NCBI RefSeq assembly: GCF_028462125.1
Contig: NZ_CP115468.1
Location: 3,341,559 to 3,405,558 of the forward strand
DNA: 64,000 bases
Direction of reading: 5' to 3'
Source of the DNA: Leptospira sp. GIMC2001
Lineage (GTDB): Bacteria > Spirochaetota > Leptospiria > Leptospirales > Leptospiraceae
Shown: one piece after another, positions 45,801-53,901 of the stretch
Numbering within the stretch: the stretch's first letter is position 1
Layout of the letters: each line of letters opens with the position of its first letter
Notes under the pieces: model-generated
What the model was told of the DNA's origin: nothing
What the model saw: only the letters and a program-made list of their open reading frames with translations
The model's database searches: none
Position numbers and translations under genes: made by a program

Positions 45801-46107
45801 TGATTATGATAAAGCTGTAGATGTTCTTGATGTTTATCTCAAGCAAGATCCTGATGCAGGTGAGTTTTGGTACTATTTGTCCGTTGCTCAGAAAAAGTTG
45901 GGTGATTACCAGAGAGCTCTAGATGCTGGAATGAAATCTTATAGTTTTCAACAGGATTTTTTGTCCAATCTCATCAATATTGCCGACCTCAATCGATTGC
46001 TCGGTAATATGGATGAATCTAGAGATTTTGCTAAGAAAGCAGAATCCATTGAGCCTGATAACAAAAATGTAAAAAAACTGTTTCAACTTATAGAGAAAAA
46101 TGTCTAA
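42862..46107 (+). CDS. Membrane HAMP-SpoIIE phosphatase with TPR C-terminus
   Basis: A 1081-residue signalling protein. Seven or so membrane helices (about residues 17-260) are followed by an extracytoplasmic region (to about 515), a membrane helix, a HAMP linker (VTPLNELLSGVEKVNDGDLD), a coiled coil rich in Glu/Lys, a SpoIIE/PP2C domain (about 650-890) and TPR repeats to the end. The phosphatase motifs are non-standard but complete in acidic residues: TGDLGGDISV, AINGDAMGKSMQGAG, EHPFTVLY and IMGTDGRDDIDL. It probably controls a partner-switch pathway in response to an external signal. Its 7TM-plus-loop sensor is not recognised. Confidence 0.88.
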   Translation: MDPSNITLDNILFNYYSFGSLLVVVLTFLLGFFFLTLKGKTAATYQLGIGMVLMCLFQMGYFLAAFIYHPISAYHRWITVGIILPLILHLGQFLLRWPSNENKKLADIMLIVNWIIAIVATVYFVYSTTSSDKIYHFTAHHWDFDAVNPSKYLSFIISFSIVVNFIILPIWRAFHLQGRKRWTLVAYMTSLLIGSGIPNTLNVLSRDGSIERSTYLTALVLLLYFAFFLITVIFINSSTERTTFMIKIVGISLVTVMLIFEQLALIYDQEKEDQYNKISIATIKKALAEDSIPDSISFVISYPKDSSGLVYKKYNPEIRLDLPMVKTDMENSRIFEDISNLNAKGFRSRLKYLLESTGAEFEGYKLSTLQFLDDNQSLSDEDLKSAIFEFFNKINKTTFVASSKLGDMPADENFCKNAVAFIEKTQGLDSFEVAINKKLQDCKWEGAELETAELRSQILKYFRYFKSAETRHYRKSLSSIEHYVAFMIYNPKDKSMVEVGLPYVEYRKVMNRSAQKEMMLMFVALLVLLVAFPLFFKISLVTPLNELLSGVEKVNDGDLDVKVPIHVNDEVGFLADSFNKMVSSIKEARRQLEDYAENLEQKVQERTKEVQEKMEEVQKLKVQQDGDYFLTSLLAKPLYFNANKSKFIQTDFFVKQKKTFEFRKKTGDLGGDISVTGNLKLGGSENFRRYTVAINGDAMGKSMQGAGGSLVMGVVMNSIMARSAGNKRILNRTPEEWLADVYEETNSVFKSFNGTMVISATIFMVDDETGEVWYFNAEHPFTVLYRDGKASFIEKELLLRKLGLDSEIPFEVRKFQLLPGDTIIMGTDGRDDIDLTPDQDFRTMNEDEEIFLKHVEEAQADIYKIEEILRSKGDLTDDLSLLRLNFQHDGHSKQDSNDGIAALESEHSELDGSSGDSFSPDESEEWERKYTTEGAYDEGRKLYKQGEIESAIEVMYKAYSADNTDPKLNKLLSLLTFKGRDYDKAVDVLDVYLKQDPDAGEFWYYLSVAQKKLGDYQRALDAGMKSYSFQQDFLSNLINIADLNRLLGNMDESRDFAKKAESIEPDNKNVKKLFQLIEKNV

Positions 46108-46171
46108 ATTCAGGCTTGCAAATTTTGTTGGATAGTAGCCAATGGAAGAGATTTTATGAACAGGAGTTAAA

Positions 46172-46675
46172 ATGAAATTGATCAGATATGCAATTCTCGG
46201 AATATCGTTTCTCGTAATTACCGCAACGAGCCAAGCGCAAGATGCGGACCCGATTCTAGGTAAATACATTCCTCCAGAAAAAGATTCCGTTATCGAAATC
46301 TTCAAATGTGGTGATAAAATATGTGGAAGAACTTTTTGTATCAAAGACAATGCATATCCTGCGGATTCCAAGCATGGAACACCAGGAACACCATATCTGG
46401 ATCACAACAATCCTGATCCAAAACTCAAAACTCGCCCTAACCTAGGCATGCAATTCTTGAGTGGATTCAAAGCTGAGAGCGGAGGCAAATATGCAGACGG
46501 TAAAGTTTACAATCCAAGAGATGGTAAAACTTACTGTGCAAAAATGGAACTTCAAGGCAACAAATTGGAACTTAGAGGACATCTTTGTATCTCGTCTTGG
46601 CTTGGTAAAACCAACGTATGGAATAGAATGTCTGGCTTGAATCTCAATGATAAAGCTTGGGATTGTATGAAATAA
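46172..46675 (+). CDS. DUF2147-family secreted protein
   Basis: A 167-residue protein with a signal peptide (to about residue 22, SQAQD). The DUF2147 family is recognised by DPILGKYIPPEKDSVIEI, FKAESGGKYADGKVYNPRDGKTY and LELRGHLCISSWLGKTNVW. Its members are periplasmic, about 150 residues long and of unknown function. AGGAG precedes the ATG. It has its own terminator downstream. Confidence 0.88.
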   Translation: MKLIRYAILGISFLVITATSQAQDADPILGKYIPPEKDSVIEIFKCGDKICGRTFCIKDNAYPADSKHGTPGTPYLDHNNPDPKLKTRPNLGMQFLSGFKAESGGKYADGKVYNPRDGKTYCAKMELQGNKLELRGHLCISSWLGKTNVWNRMSGLNLNDKAWDCMK

Positions 46676-46702
46676 TTCATCCAATCTGGACTGAATTTAT
46701 AA

Positions 46703-46735
46703 AACCCAACTTAGGTTTCCTAGTTGGGTTTTTTT
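46703..46735 (+). terminator. Rho-independent terminator
   Basis: AACCCAACT (46703-46711) pairs with AGTTGGGTT (46722-46730), with the inner TAGG/CCTA able to extend the stem, and T bases follow to 46735. It ends the DUF2147 transcript. Confidence 0.9.
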
Positions 46736-46791
46736 GTAATTTCCTTGTTCATTTATCATAAGTTTAAATTATTAAAGAATCGTAATATTAT

Positions 46792-47844
46792 ATGACTCTT
46801 TTGATTATCTACCTATTCATCTCACTCTTTACTTCATCTATTTGTTCAGTTATGGAAGCTGTGCTATTATCCATTCCCATGTCTTTTTTAAGAACCAAAT
46901 CTGATGGCGGTAACAAATCTGCAGCAGATCTAATCAAATTCAAGGTAGATATAGATAAACCTCTCTCAGCAATTCTCTCTCTGAATACAGTGGCGCACAC
47001 GGTTGGTGCGGCGGGGGTAGGAGCTCAGGCAACCAAGGTTTTTGGTGAAGCATACTTTGGAATTGTCTCGGCAGTATTAACAATATTGATATTAGTTCTT
47101 ACAGAAATAATTCCAAAAACAATGGGTGCCAATTATAGCAAAGAGATATATGGAATATCATCTAAAATAATCAAATCTATGATATTCTTCACCTATCCCT
47201 TAGTTTGGTTATCATCAATTCTCACCAAATTGCTTGCTCGAGAGAAATCAGAATTAACCACAAGCAGGGAAGAAATTTCAGCACTTGCAATTATTGGAAC
47301 AGAAGAAGGGGTATTTGCTGATAAAGAAAATAAAATCATTCAGAATCTAATTCAACTGAAAAGCTTGCGAATTAAAGAAGTCATGACACCGAGAATTGTT
47401 GTTGTTACCGCAAATGAAGATATGACTTTCCAGGAATTTTTACAAAACAAAGAATTTCTGCATTTTTCCAGGATTCCAATCTTTCAAGAAAACAAAGATC
47501 ATATAACCGGTTATGTATTTCGTGGTCTGGTCTTCGAGAAGTTGGCGGAAGGTCAGCTGAGTCATACTTTGAAAGATATCAAACGGGATATCGTAACCTT
47601 CCCTAAAGATATTACTTTATTTGATGCTTGGGAAGAAATGCTTCACAAAAAAGAGCATATTTCCCTAGTTATGGATGAATATGGAGGAATGGATGGAATT
47701 GTAACTTTGGAAGATATCATCGAGTCGTTGCTAGGTTTTGAGATTGTGGATGAGAAAGACAGAGTGGACGATATGCAACAATATGCTCTGAAGAGATGGA
47801 AGGAAAAACAAAAGAAATACGAGCTATTGAATATAGATAAGTGA
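46792..47844 (+). CDS. CNNM/DUF21 membrane protein with CBS pair (hemolysin family), short form
   Basis: A 350-residue transporter-like protein with an N-terminal DUF21/CNNM membrane domain (about residues 1-165, including SLNTVAHTVGAAGVGAQA and VLTEIIPKTMGANY) and two CBS domains (about 195-320; VMTPRIVVV, DEYGGMDGIVTLEDIIE). The family is linked to magnesium or cobalt export. The usual C-terminal CorC_HlyC domain is missing: the protein stops about 30 residues after the second CBS motif. That could be a natural short form. Confidence 0.88.
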   Translation: MTLLIIYLFISLFTSSICSVMEAVLLSIPMSFLRTKSDGGNKSAADLIKFKVDIDKPLSAILSLNTVAHTVGAAGVGAQATKVFGEAYFGIVSAVLTILILVLTEIIPKTMGANYSKEIYGISSKIIKSMIFFTYPLVWLSSILTKLLAREKSELTTSREEISALAIIGTEEGVFADKENKIIQNLIQLKSLRIKEVMTPRIVVVTANEDMTFQEFLQNKEFLHFSRIPIFQENKDHITGYVFRGLVFEKLAEGQLSHTLKDIKRDIVTFPKDITLFDAWEEMLHKKEHISLVMDEYGGMDGIVTLEDIIESLLGFEIVDEKDRVDDMQQYALKRWKEKQKKYELLNIDK

Positions 47845-47880
47845 TTTAGAAAGCTTCATCGATATTTATTTCCAAAAAGC

Positions 47881-48030
47881 TCATCGCCAAGCCTCTTCCA
47901 TAAGTTTGAATCCTTCTATGTCAAATTTTTTTAAATCTGATCGAGCAAAGGGGAAATAATCATTTTTACCTAGATAAGCTTCTGAGAGTTCAGCGAAGTA
48001 TTCGGACAAGTTATTCATTGCATATGGTTT
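47881..48030 (-). pseudogene. C-terminal remnant of a zinc-peptidase-like protein
   Basis: The minus strand encodes KPYAMNNLSEYFAELSEA, then YLGKNDYFPFARSDLKKF and IEGFKLMEEAW, ending at TGA 47883-47881. This closely resembles the C-terminal end of secreted metallopeptidase-like proteins (EYFAE-SEAYFG-NDFYPF pattern) that I associate with the anthrax-lethal-factor-like/ATLF group. The frame is closed by stops just upstream (48031-48033 and before), so only about 50 codons remain. An ATG at 48018 could permit a 45-residue product, but no ribosome site is obvious. It looks like a relic of a lost gene. Confidence 0.6.
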
Positions 48031-48054
48031 CTATCAACAGGTTGGTTCATTATG

Positions 48055-48097
48055 AAAAAATATAGTAGGTACCTTCCCTGGTTTCACCCAACCTACT
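48055..48097 (-). terminator. Intrinsic terminator at the end of phoU
   Basis: On the minus strand AGTAGGT (48097-48091) pairs with ACCTACT (48070-48064), with a 20-base loop that can fold further, then ATA and a run of six T (48060-48055). The stem overlaps the phoU stop codon. It ends the long minus-strand run. Confidence 0.75.
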
Positions 48098-48803
48098 TCA
48101 CAAGATCCATATGTCGTATGTCGTGTCCTGTGTTCAATCGAACAAGCTCTTCGGCAACGTTGACCGCATAGTCACCAATTCTTTCCATACTGGTTATCAT
48201 ACGATAGACATCGGCAAATTCTTTTTTATCCATATCAGGATAGTCAACAAATTTACGAAAAGCTTCGTCGCAGAGACCATTGAGTTCTTCTTCTAATGTA
48301 TTGACCGATCCCATGAATCTTTCTTTCTCTTCAACCAGGGATTCCACTGCCATTCCCGCAAGTGTTACAACGCGAGAAAGAATCTTACACATCACTTCAT
48401 CTTTAGTAAATAATGTTTTTCGAATATGACCGTTCTTGAATACAGCAGCAACGTTTACTACCTGATCTCCTAGCCTTTCTATATTTCTAGTTATACGGAT
48501 ACAGGATAGAGCAAAGCGAAGTGGATCTTTCTTAAGGATGATCTCATCACTGACATTACCCATGCCCATCACATTTCTTGAAGCGATCGCTTCGAGGATT
48601 GCATTCTGAGAAAGGTTGTCGTTTTCTTTTTCTAATTCATCAATTCGATCATCGCGTTCAATGATGGATTCAGCCAAGCTATAGTCATCGCCTTCTAAGG
48701 CGTCGCCCAGTAAGAAGACTTGTTCAAGAACAAGTTCCGCCATATTGTATAGATTCTTACGAAGGTAAAAGAATTTGGATATAGCTTGGTTGGTAGCATC
48801 CAT
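48093..48803 (-). CDS. phoU: Phosphate transport regulator PhoU
   Basis: A 236-residue all-helical protein with two PhoU repeats: the first contains [20 protein letters not shown] and [12 protein letters not shown], the second [18 protein letters not shown] and [18 protein letters not shown]. PhoU links the Pst phosphate transporter to the PhoR/PhoB system. No pst genes are adjacent; instead it ends a run with cheW. ATG 48803 is three bases after the cheW stop region. Confidence 0.93.
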   Translation of the reverse strand: MDATNQAISKFFYLRKNLYNMAELVLEQVFLLGDALEGDDYSLAESIIERDDRIDELEKENDNLSQNAILEAIASRNVMGMGNVSDEIILKKDPLRFALSCIRITRNIERLGDQVVNVAAVFKNGHIRKTLFTKDEVMCKILSRVVTLAGMAVESLVEEKERFMGSVNTLEEELNGLCDEAFRKFVDYPDMDKKEFADVYRMITSMERIGDYAVNVAEELVRLNTGHDIRHMDLVK

Positions 48804-48806
48804 GAT

Positions 48807-49277
48807 TTATACAACGCTCAGCTCAGAAATTTCTTCAGCAGTGAGAATCTTTTCAATATCAATGAGAATGATAAACCGATTGTCCTTCTTGCCAACACCA
48901 ATTATGTAACGGCTAGAAATACCTTTTACGGAAGGGGGCGGAGGATCAATCTGAGCCTGAGGAAAATGGACTACATGGGACACTTTGTCCACAATGATAC
49001 CGACAGATTTCCCACCTAACTTAATCACTATCGCACGATCGGGCGCTTTATCTTCCGCTAATTTAATATTCAATTTTTTGGAGAGATCGATCATCCGAAC
49101 AACTTTGCCACGAATGTCCATGATCCCAGCAAAAAAACTCTTGGATTTTGGAACCCGAATCAAGTTGGAAATTTTTACTATTTCTTCAACAATGGATATA
49201 GGTATCGCGTATTCTTCATCACCTAAATTAAAGATGATGTATTGATCGTTCATCTGTTTGTTCGAGATTTTGCTCAT
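48807..49277 (-). CDS. cheW: Chemotaxis coupling protein CheW
   Basis: A 156-residue CheW adaptor that joins chemoreceptors to the CheA kinase. The domain begins [16 protein letters not shown] and shows [19 protein letters not shown] and [14 protein letters not shown], as expected. Its ATG at 49277 follows the membrane-protein gene by two bases, so the genes are coupled. No cheA or receptor is near, so this may be a single copy of several in the genome. Confidence 0.95.
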   Translation of the reverse strand: MSKISNKQMNDQYIIFNLGDEEYAIPISIVEEIVKISNLIRVPKSKSFFAGIMDIRGKVVRMIDLSKKLNIKLAEDKAPDRAIVIKLGGKSVGIIVDKVSHVVHFPQAQIDPPPPSVKGISSRYIIGVGKKDNRFIILIDIEKILTAEEISELSVV

Positions 49278-49279
49278 TT

Positions 49280-50062
49280 TTAAAAACGGGTATAACCGTT
49301 ATAGAAAAAGAATGAACCCAGGGATAGAAATGACAACACTTTTAAAAGTAGAGGATCTCTTTTTCTTAAGGCCCAATCCATTCCGCCAGAAAAAAAGCCG
49401 AATGCACCCAAAGCCAATCCCAAAATTACGTAATCAAACCAGTAGTTGTAAACAAAATATGCCAATCCGAAGCCTAGCAGAATATCGTGAGTTTCTGCCC
49501 AAAATCTTCTTCGAAATCTTACCCAGAATGGATCGCGGTAGATTCGCCTCTCCATTCTTCTGCGTTTCCACTTTTGGAACCATGACTCTCTACGAATTCC
49601 AAAAATGGAATCATACTTGGTAGATAGCGGAAGTCCACTCTGGTATCCCGCGAAATCTTCTTGTTGGTATATACCTCTCCCAACTCGCCTTTCAATGACT
49701 TTGCCAAGCGGTGTAAGGGAGATTTCGTATGCTCCACCAATTGTGTCCAGGAGATCAGCATCTGGGATACAGGAAAATATATCCTTAAAAGGTCTAACCT
49801 TTCGGGATATTGGATAATTCCTGCCACTTGTGATGTCTTTTTCTTTGATTATACTGCCATTTTTGATTGTGGCAGAATAGATTTTGCCGTTTTCATTGGC
49901 AATTTCTAGAGAAATACGAACGAGCTTTTCGTGAAAATTGAAATCTGCTTCTAAAACGTCACCGTCTGGAGTTGTCGCCTTAACTGAGCGAGTAAAACCA
50001 GGAAGCTGCGAATTCTGCTTCTTCCACCAACTCCTGTATGTTTCTAAAACATGTAGCTCCAT
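49280..50062 (-). CDS. Conserved hypothetical membrane protein
   Basis: A 260-residue protein. The N-terminal two thirds are soluble and strand-rich (about 1-150), then a very basic segment [20 protein letters not shown] (about 165-185) leads into three hydrophobic segments near the C-terminus. The basic stretch next to the membrane suggests binding to lipid head groups or nucleic acid. No family is recognised. It lies between the COX24-like gene and cheW in the same minus run. Confidence 0.6.
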   Translation of the reverse strand: MELHVLETYRSWWKKQNSQLPGFTRSVKATTPDGDVLEADFNFHEKLVRISLEIANENGKIYSATIKNGSIIKEKDITSGRNYPISRKVRPFKDIFSCIPDADLLDTIGGAYEISLTPLGKVIERRVGRGIYQQEDFAGYQSGLPLSTKYDSIFGIRRESWFQKWKRRRMERRIYRDPFWVRFRRRFWAETHDILLGFGLAYFVYNYWFDYVILGLALGAFGFFSGGMDWALRKRDPLLLKVLSFLSLGSFFFYNGYTRF

Positions 50063-50106
50063 AGAGAGAGTATCGGAGAAGGTGGAAAATTGCTTAACGA
50101 ATTCGA

Positions 50107-50196
50107 TTATTTCTTCTTATGTCTGTTCGCTCTTCTTTTTTTCTTTCTCTTGTGCGTGGATATTTTTCTTCTTTTTCTCTTCTTACCGGAAGGCAT
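50107..50196 (-). CDS. 29-residue COX24/AURKAIP1-type basic protein (small ribosomal protein)
   Basis: A complete gene of 29 codons, from ATG 50196-50194 to TAA 50109-50107, encodes a very basic peptide starting MPSGKKRKRRKISTHKRKKK and ending NRHKKK. This is the form of the AURKAIP1/COX24 C-terminal domain (DUF1713), known in Bacteroidetes and other bacteria as a 29-35 residue ribosomal protein related to mitochondrial mS38 and mycobacterial bS22. The sequence AAGGAG sits seven bases before the ATG, which strongly supports translation. It lies 33 bases after the manC stop. Confidence 0.88.
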   Translation of the reverse strand: MPSGKKRKRRKISTHKRKKKRRANRHKKK

Positions 50197-50229
50197 TCAA
50201 CACTCCTTTAGTCCTGTTGGATCAGGATT

Positions 50230-51294
50230 TTATTCTAGGTATTTTTGTAAACTTCGATTTTTCTTCATCTGGGCTAACATGGATTTTATATCGTTTAGCC
50301 CATCTTTAGAGGACACGAACAAAACGTCCTCTTCCTCTACTACGACCAGGTTTTCAACTCCCAAAAATGCGACGAGGTCTTTTCGAACAGATGAAACAAT
50401 TCCTTTTGAATTATAATATACTGTCTCTTTACCTTGGTGTTGATTGCCTTCTTTAGATGAAGGTAGAATTCGCTCCAAAGAAAGCCATGAACCCACATCA
50501 TCCCATTGGAAACTAGCAGGCACCATTGCAATCGATTTGGATTTCTCCATAATAGCAATATCAACAGGTAAGGAAGGAATCAGTCGAAATGCTTCCCCCA
50601 ATCCACCCAGATTCTTAAAAGGAAAACCCCGCTCTAAAGGTCCAATGATTTCTGGACAATATTTCCGGAACTCGTCTAGAATCATGGAAGTTTTCCAAAC
50701 AAATATTCCAGGATTCCAATAAAAATTCGGTTTCTTGATGTATTTGCCTGCAGTCTTGATATCAGGCTTCTCAACAAATTCTTTTACTTCGAGAGCTGAT
50801 CCTTGAGCCTTGCCTGTGGCAATATATCCATATCCAATCTCTGGACGGTTGGGCTTAATACCAAGAAGAACAAGATTGTTGCTTGCTTCTCCAATTGCAA
50901 TCTTGACTGTCTTTGTAAATTCCTTAGCTGGTTCAATAAAGGCATCAGCGGAAAGTACAACTTGCACTGGATCATTGAACAACTTTTGGAAATGGAGACT
51001 CGCTAATGCTATGATCGGAGCTGTGTTTTTGCCTTCAGGCTCAATGATAAAATTCTTCTCAGGAAAAGATTTCTCCTGTTCCAAAATTGCTTTCTTAAGA
51101 ACAGCATTTGTTCCAATAAAAATCCGATCCAAACTTGTGAGAGTGAGAGCTCGATCAATGGTTTCTCTGAGAAGAGTTTTGTTGGAGTAAACTTTGCGAA
51201 GCTGCTTGGGAGTATTCGTTCTAGACCTTGGCCAGAACCGTTCTCCCTTGCCGCCCGCCATAATCAATATAACGGGTTTGTCTGAATCTTTCAA
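50230..51294 (-). CDS. manC: Mannose-1-phosphate guanylyltransferase
   Basis: A 354-residue nucleotidyltransferase that makes GDP-mannose for surface glycans. It starts with [17 protein letters not shown] and NTPKQLRKV, has [21 protein letters not shown] block [26 protein letters not shown] and [12 protein letters not shown], and DVAIMEKS-like [19 protein letters not shown]. The C-terminal isomerase domain of bifunctional enzymes is absent. The start is TTG 51294, overlapping the hfq stop as TTGA. Confidence 0.93.
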   Translation of the reverse strand: MKDSDKPVILIMAGGKGERFWPRSRTNTPKQLRKVYSNKTLLRETIDRALTLTSLDRIFIGTNAVLKKAILEQEKSFPEKNFIIEPEGKNTAPIIALASLHFQKLFNDPVQVVLSADAFIEPAKEFTKTVKIAIGEASNNLVLLGIKPNRPEIGYGYIATGKAQGSALEVKEFVEKPDIKTAGKYIKKPNFYWNPGIFVWKTSMILDEFRKYCPEIIGPLERGFPFKNLGGLGEAFRLIPSLPVDIAIMEKSKSIAMVPASFQWDDVGSWLSLERILPSSKEGNQHQGKETVYYNSKGIVSSVRKDLVAFLGVENLVVVEEEDVLFVSSKDGLNDIKSMLAQMKKNRSLQKYLE

Positions 51295-51542
51295 GCGTCA
51301 GCAGACTCCTTCGGCGGTTCTTCCACATGGAAACGAATGGGTTTCGCAGGTATGATTGTGGAAATTGCATGTTTGTATATTAGATTTTGCTTAGTTTCAT
51401 TTTCTAATATAATTGTAAAATTATCAAAGCTGACAACTCGACCTTTAAGTGGTACACCATTGAGTAAATAAATTGTAAGATCTACTTTTTCTTTTCTAGC
51501 TGTGTTGAGAAGCTGATCTTGAATATTGTTTTTTGCGGACAT
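51291..51542 (-). CDS. hfq: RNA chaperone Hfq
   Basis: An 83-residue Sm-like RNA chaperone for small RNA-mRNA pairing. It shows [20 protein letters not shown] and [19 protein letters not shown] in Sm1, and [14 protein letters not shown] in Sm2 (usual form YKHAISTV). The C-terminal tail is short. miaA lies upstream with 15 bases between, the classical miaA-hfq arrangement. Confidence 0.96.
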   Translation of the reverse strand: MSAKNNIQDQLLNTARKEKVDLTIYLLNGVPLKGRVVSFDNFTIILENETKQNLIYKHAISTIIPAKPIRFHVEEPPKESADA

Positions 51543-51557
51543 TGTGCTATTTCCATT

Positions 51558-52487
51558 TTATTTATTTTTTACTAGCAACTGAAATTCTCGAAGACTCTCC
51601 ATAGCAAAATCCCAACTTACACTGTTCAGCAGAGGTTCCTTTCGAAACCAAGTGATCTGCTTCTTCGCATAATTACGATGGGCCTTGGCAATATCTTCGT
51701 AGAATGAATCTACGCTGGTCTTACTGTCTAGAAAGTCAATCGCAAAATTGTATCCTATAGATCTTAGACCAGGACAATCACGTCCGTATTTCTCTAAGAT
51801 AAATTTTGTTTCTTCTATCATTGGATCAATCAATTGCTTCGCACGATAGTTGATACGGTCATATAAGATCGCTCGATCCCAATCAAGAAAGTATCCGATG
51901 GTCTTCGTATTCGGATGCTCCTTTAGAAATCCACCTTGGATATTTTTCTTATGATCCGACCAGAGTCCGCCTGCAAGATTCACTTCCAATGCTCGCCTAT
52001 ATCTATAGAAGTCGTTGGGCTGAATGGATTGGTAGGCTTCTATATCGACAGCTTTTAGTTTGGCTTCAACTTCTGAATCTGAATAACCTTCCAGCTCATT
52101 GCGAATAGAATCCGGAATATCTGGAACAGGATACATTCCATAGAGAAAAGCTTTTAAGTAAAAACCTGTTCCCACAACAAGAATAGGAATCTTCGAGCGC
52201 TTTCTGATCTCGACTATAGCATTCGAGGCAAGTCTCGAAAAAGATTTGGCATCCACTGAAATCTTAGGGGATAAATATCCCACCAAATGATGGGGCATCA
52301 AATTCAGTTCTTCCTGAGTTGGTTGCGTTGTGCCGATTGGCATCTCCGCATAAACTTGCCTAGAATCAAATGATACAACTTCGAATATCGACGAATCCAG
52401 TTGTGTTACAAGATTCGTCTTTCCAGATCCAGTCGGTCCTGCAAGTAGAATTAGATGAGAAAAGGGATCACCCTTATCATAATCCAT
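51558..52487 (-). CDS. miaA: tRNA dimethylallyltransferase
   Basis: MiaA attaches a dimethylallyl group to A37 of tRNAs reading codons that start with U. The 309-residue protein has the P-loop GPTGSGKT at 17-24, FDSRQVYAEMPIGT, VVGTGFYLKAFLYG and YAKKQITWFRKE. The usual glycine rich end is complete. miaA-hfq is a well-known gene pair. Confidence 0.96.
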   Translation of the reverse strand: MDYDKGDPFSHLILLAGPTGSGKTNLVTQLDSSIFEVVSFDSRQVYAEMPIGTTQPTQEELNLMPHHLVGYLSPKISVDAKSFSRLASNAIVEIRKRSKIPILVVGTGFYLKAFLYGMYPVPDIPDSIRNELEGYSDSEVEAKLKAVDIEAYQSIQPNDFYRYRRALEVNLAGGLWSDHKKNIQGGFLKEHPNTKTIGYFLDWDRAILYDRINYRAKQLIDPMIEETKFILEKYGRDCPGLRSIGYNFAIDFLDSKTSVDSFYEDIAKAHRNYAKKQITWFRKEPLLNSVSWDFAMESLREFQLLVKNK

Positions 52488-52497
52488 CTAAACTTCT

Positions 52498-52935
52498 TTA
52501 TTCTTCCTCGCGCTCTTCTGTTTCTTCCTCAGCTGTTTCTTCGACTTCTTCCTCATCAACTAATGCATCCTCTTCATCCGCAAGTACTGGAGGTGCTTCT
52601 TCATCTTCGACATCATACTCTGATGATTTCAATGCAGCTTGTCGTGATTTGATTGCGGGTTTTGCTAATTGATCGGATCCACATTTAGGGCAAATTTTAT
52701 CCGGCTTGTTGAGATCATAGAATTTCGTTCCGCAATTGTAGCAGGCAAATTTCTTGCCAAGTGGATTGCTTGATTCAGAGACGGACGTTGATTCTTTCTT
52801 GACAGTTGCTTTCGGAGAAACTTTCTTAACTGATGCTTTCTTTGCAGAAGGTGTGGAGACGGACGAGGTCTTAGATTTTTTAGCAGGGGAAGTCTTTTTC
52901 GGGACTGCCTTTTTTACTTTCTTTTTAACTGCCAT
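52498..52935 (-). CDS. FYDLN-type zinc-ribbon protein with Lys-rich N-terminus and acidic C-terminus
   Basis: A 145-residue protein in three parts: a Lys/Ala/Pro/Ser-rich basic N-terminal 60 residues of histone H1-like composition, a zinc ribbon [20 protein letters not shown] followed by PKCG, and an acidic tail with long Glu runs. The FYDLN motif defines the TIGR02300/FYDLN_acid family, usually acidic and of unknown function. The start ATG 52935 is used; an upstream TTG at 52974 adds 13 residues. Eleven bases separate it from miaA. Confidence 0.78.
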   Translation of the reverse strand: MAVKKKVKKAVPKKTSPAKKSKTSSVSTPSAKKASVKKVSPKATVKKESTSVSESSNPLGKKFACYNCGTKFYDLNKPDKICPKCGSDQLAKPAIKSRQAALKSSEYDVEDEEAPPVLADEEDALVDEEEVEETAEEETEEREEE

Positions 52936-53097
52936 AGTTTTGGTTTTTAGACTCACTTTTTCGCTTAATTCCAAAAAATAATTGGAAAAAAGCCATTTTG
53001 TTTATATATTACTAAATGGGTTTTTAATCAAACCTTTTATCTGACTTTAGTTTTTTATTCGACTCTTTTTACCGAAGCCTTTTCATCGAATTCAAGC

Positions 53098-53850
53098 ATG
53101 ATAAAACTCAGCGTAAATGTGAACAAAATAGCAACTCTTCGAAACTCACGAGGTGGCAATCATCCGGACATTCTCGACTTATCTCAGAAAATTTTGGACT
53201 ATGGAGCTCATGGAATCACAATCCATCCGAGAGAAGACGAAAGGCATATCAGAACAGATGATATAAAACCACTGCGAGACTTGGTAACACACTACAATCA
53301 GCAAACGTCTGTCAGTCGTGAATTTAATATTGAAGGAGAACCGTCTGAACGGTTCTTGCAGATCATTCTAGATCACAAGCCAGACCAAGCAACATTGGTT
53401 CCCGTTAAACCAGGTGAGATTACATCCGATCACGGTTTCCAATTTCCTCAAGATAGTGAGAGACTCCAACCAATCGTAGCTGCGATCAAGAAGGCTGGGA
53501 TTCGTGTCTCGATTTTCGTAGAAGCTGGAGTTCAGAATTTACAAATAGCAAAAGATTTGGGAGTAGATAGGATTGAATTTTATACAGGACCTTTTGCGGA
53601 GCGATTCGATAGAAATCCCAATGATGGCAAGGCTATGTTTACTCGTTTCGACTATTCAGCAAGAGAGGCAATCAGCAAAGGTTTAGAGATCAATGCAGGA
53701 CATGACCTCGATCACAAGAACTTAGAATTGTTCCGTGCTCTTCCTGGACTCAAAGAAGTGTCGATAGGGCATAGGCTTATATCTCAAGCCTTGGAATGGG
53801 GTTTGGAAAAAACTATCAAGACTTACTTAGAAGTTCTAAATGGAAAATAA
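53098..53850 (+). CDS. pdxJ: Pyridoxine 5'-phosphate synthase
   Basis: PdxJ condenses aminoacetone phosphate and deoxyxylulose phosphate to pyridoxine 5'-phosphate. The 250-residue barrel shows KLSVNVNKIATLRNSRGGNH, GAHGITIHPREDERHI, FNIEGEPSERFLQI, TLVPVKPGEITSDHGF and GHDLDHKNLELF, all characteristic; the family end SIGHRLISQALEWGLE is present. Its start is 163 bases from the divergent FYDLN gene. The next gene starts 51 bases downstream. Confidence 0.96.
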   Translation: MIKLSVNVNKIATLRNSRGGNHPDILDLSQKILDYGAHGITIHPREDERHIRTDDIKPLRDLVTHYNQQTSVSREFNIEGEPSERFLQIILDHKPDQATLVPVKPGEITSDHGFQFPQDSERLQPIVAAIKKAGIRVSIFVEAGVQNLQIAKDLGVDRIEFYTGPFAERFDRNPNDGKAMFTRFDYSAREAISKGLEINAGHDLDHKNLELFRALPGLKEVSIGHRLISQALEWGLEKTIKTYLEVLNGK

Positions 53851-53901
53851 ATTGTCCAAAATCTTAAGAATTTGTCTGGGCTACAAGTATAATGGATATT
53901 A

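Noticed and set aside
50090..50416. 108-codon plus-strand frame rich in Phe/Leu
   Set aside because: It is the antisense of the Lys/Arg-rich COX24-type gene and of the manC end; composition is explained by the opposite strand.
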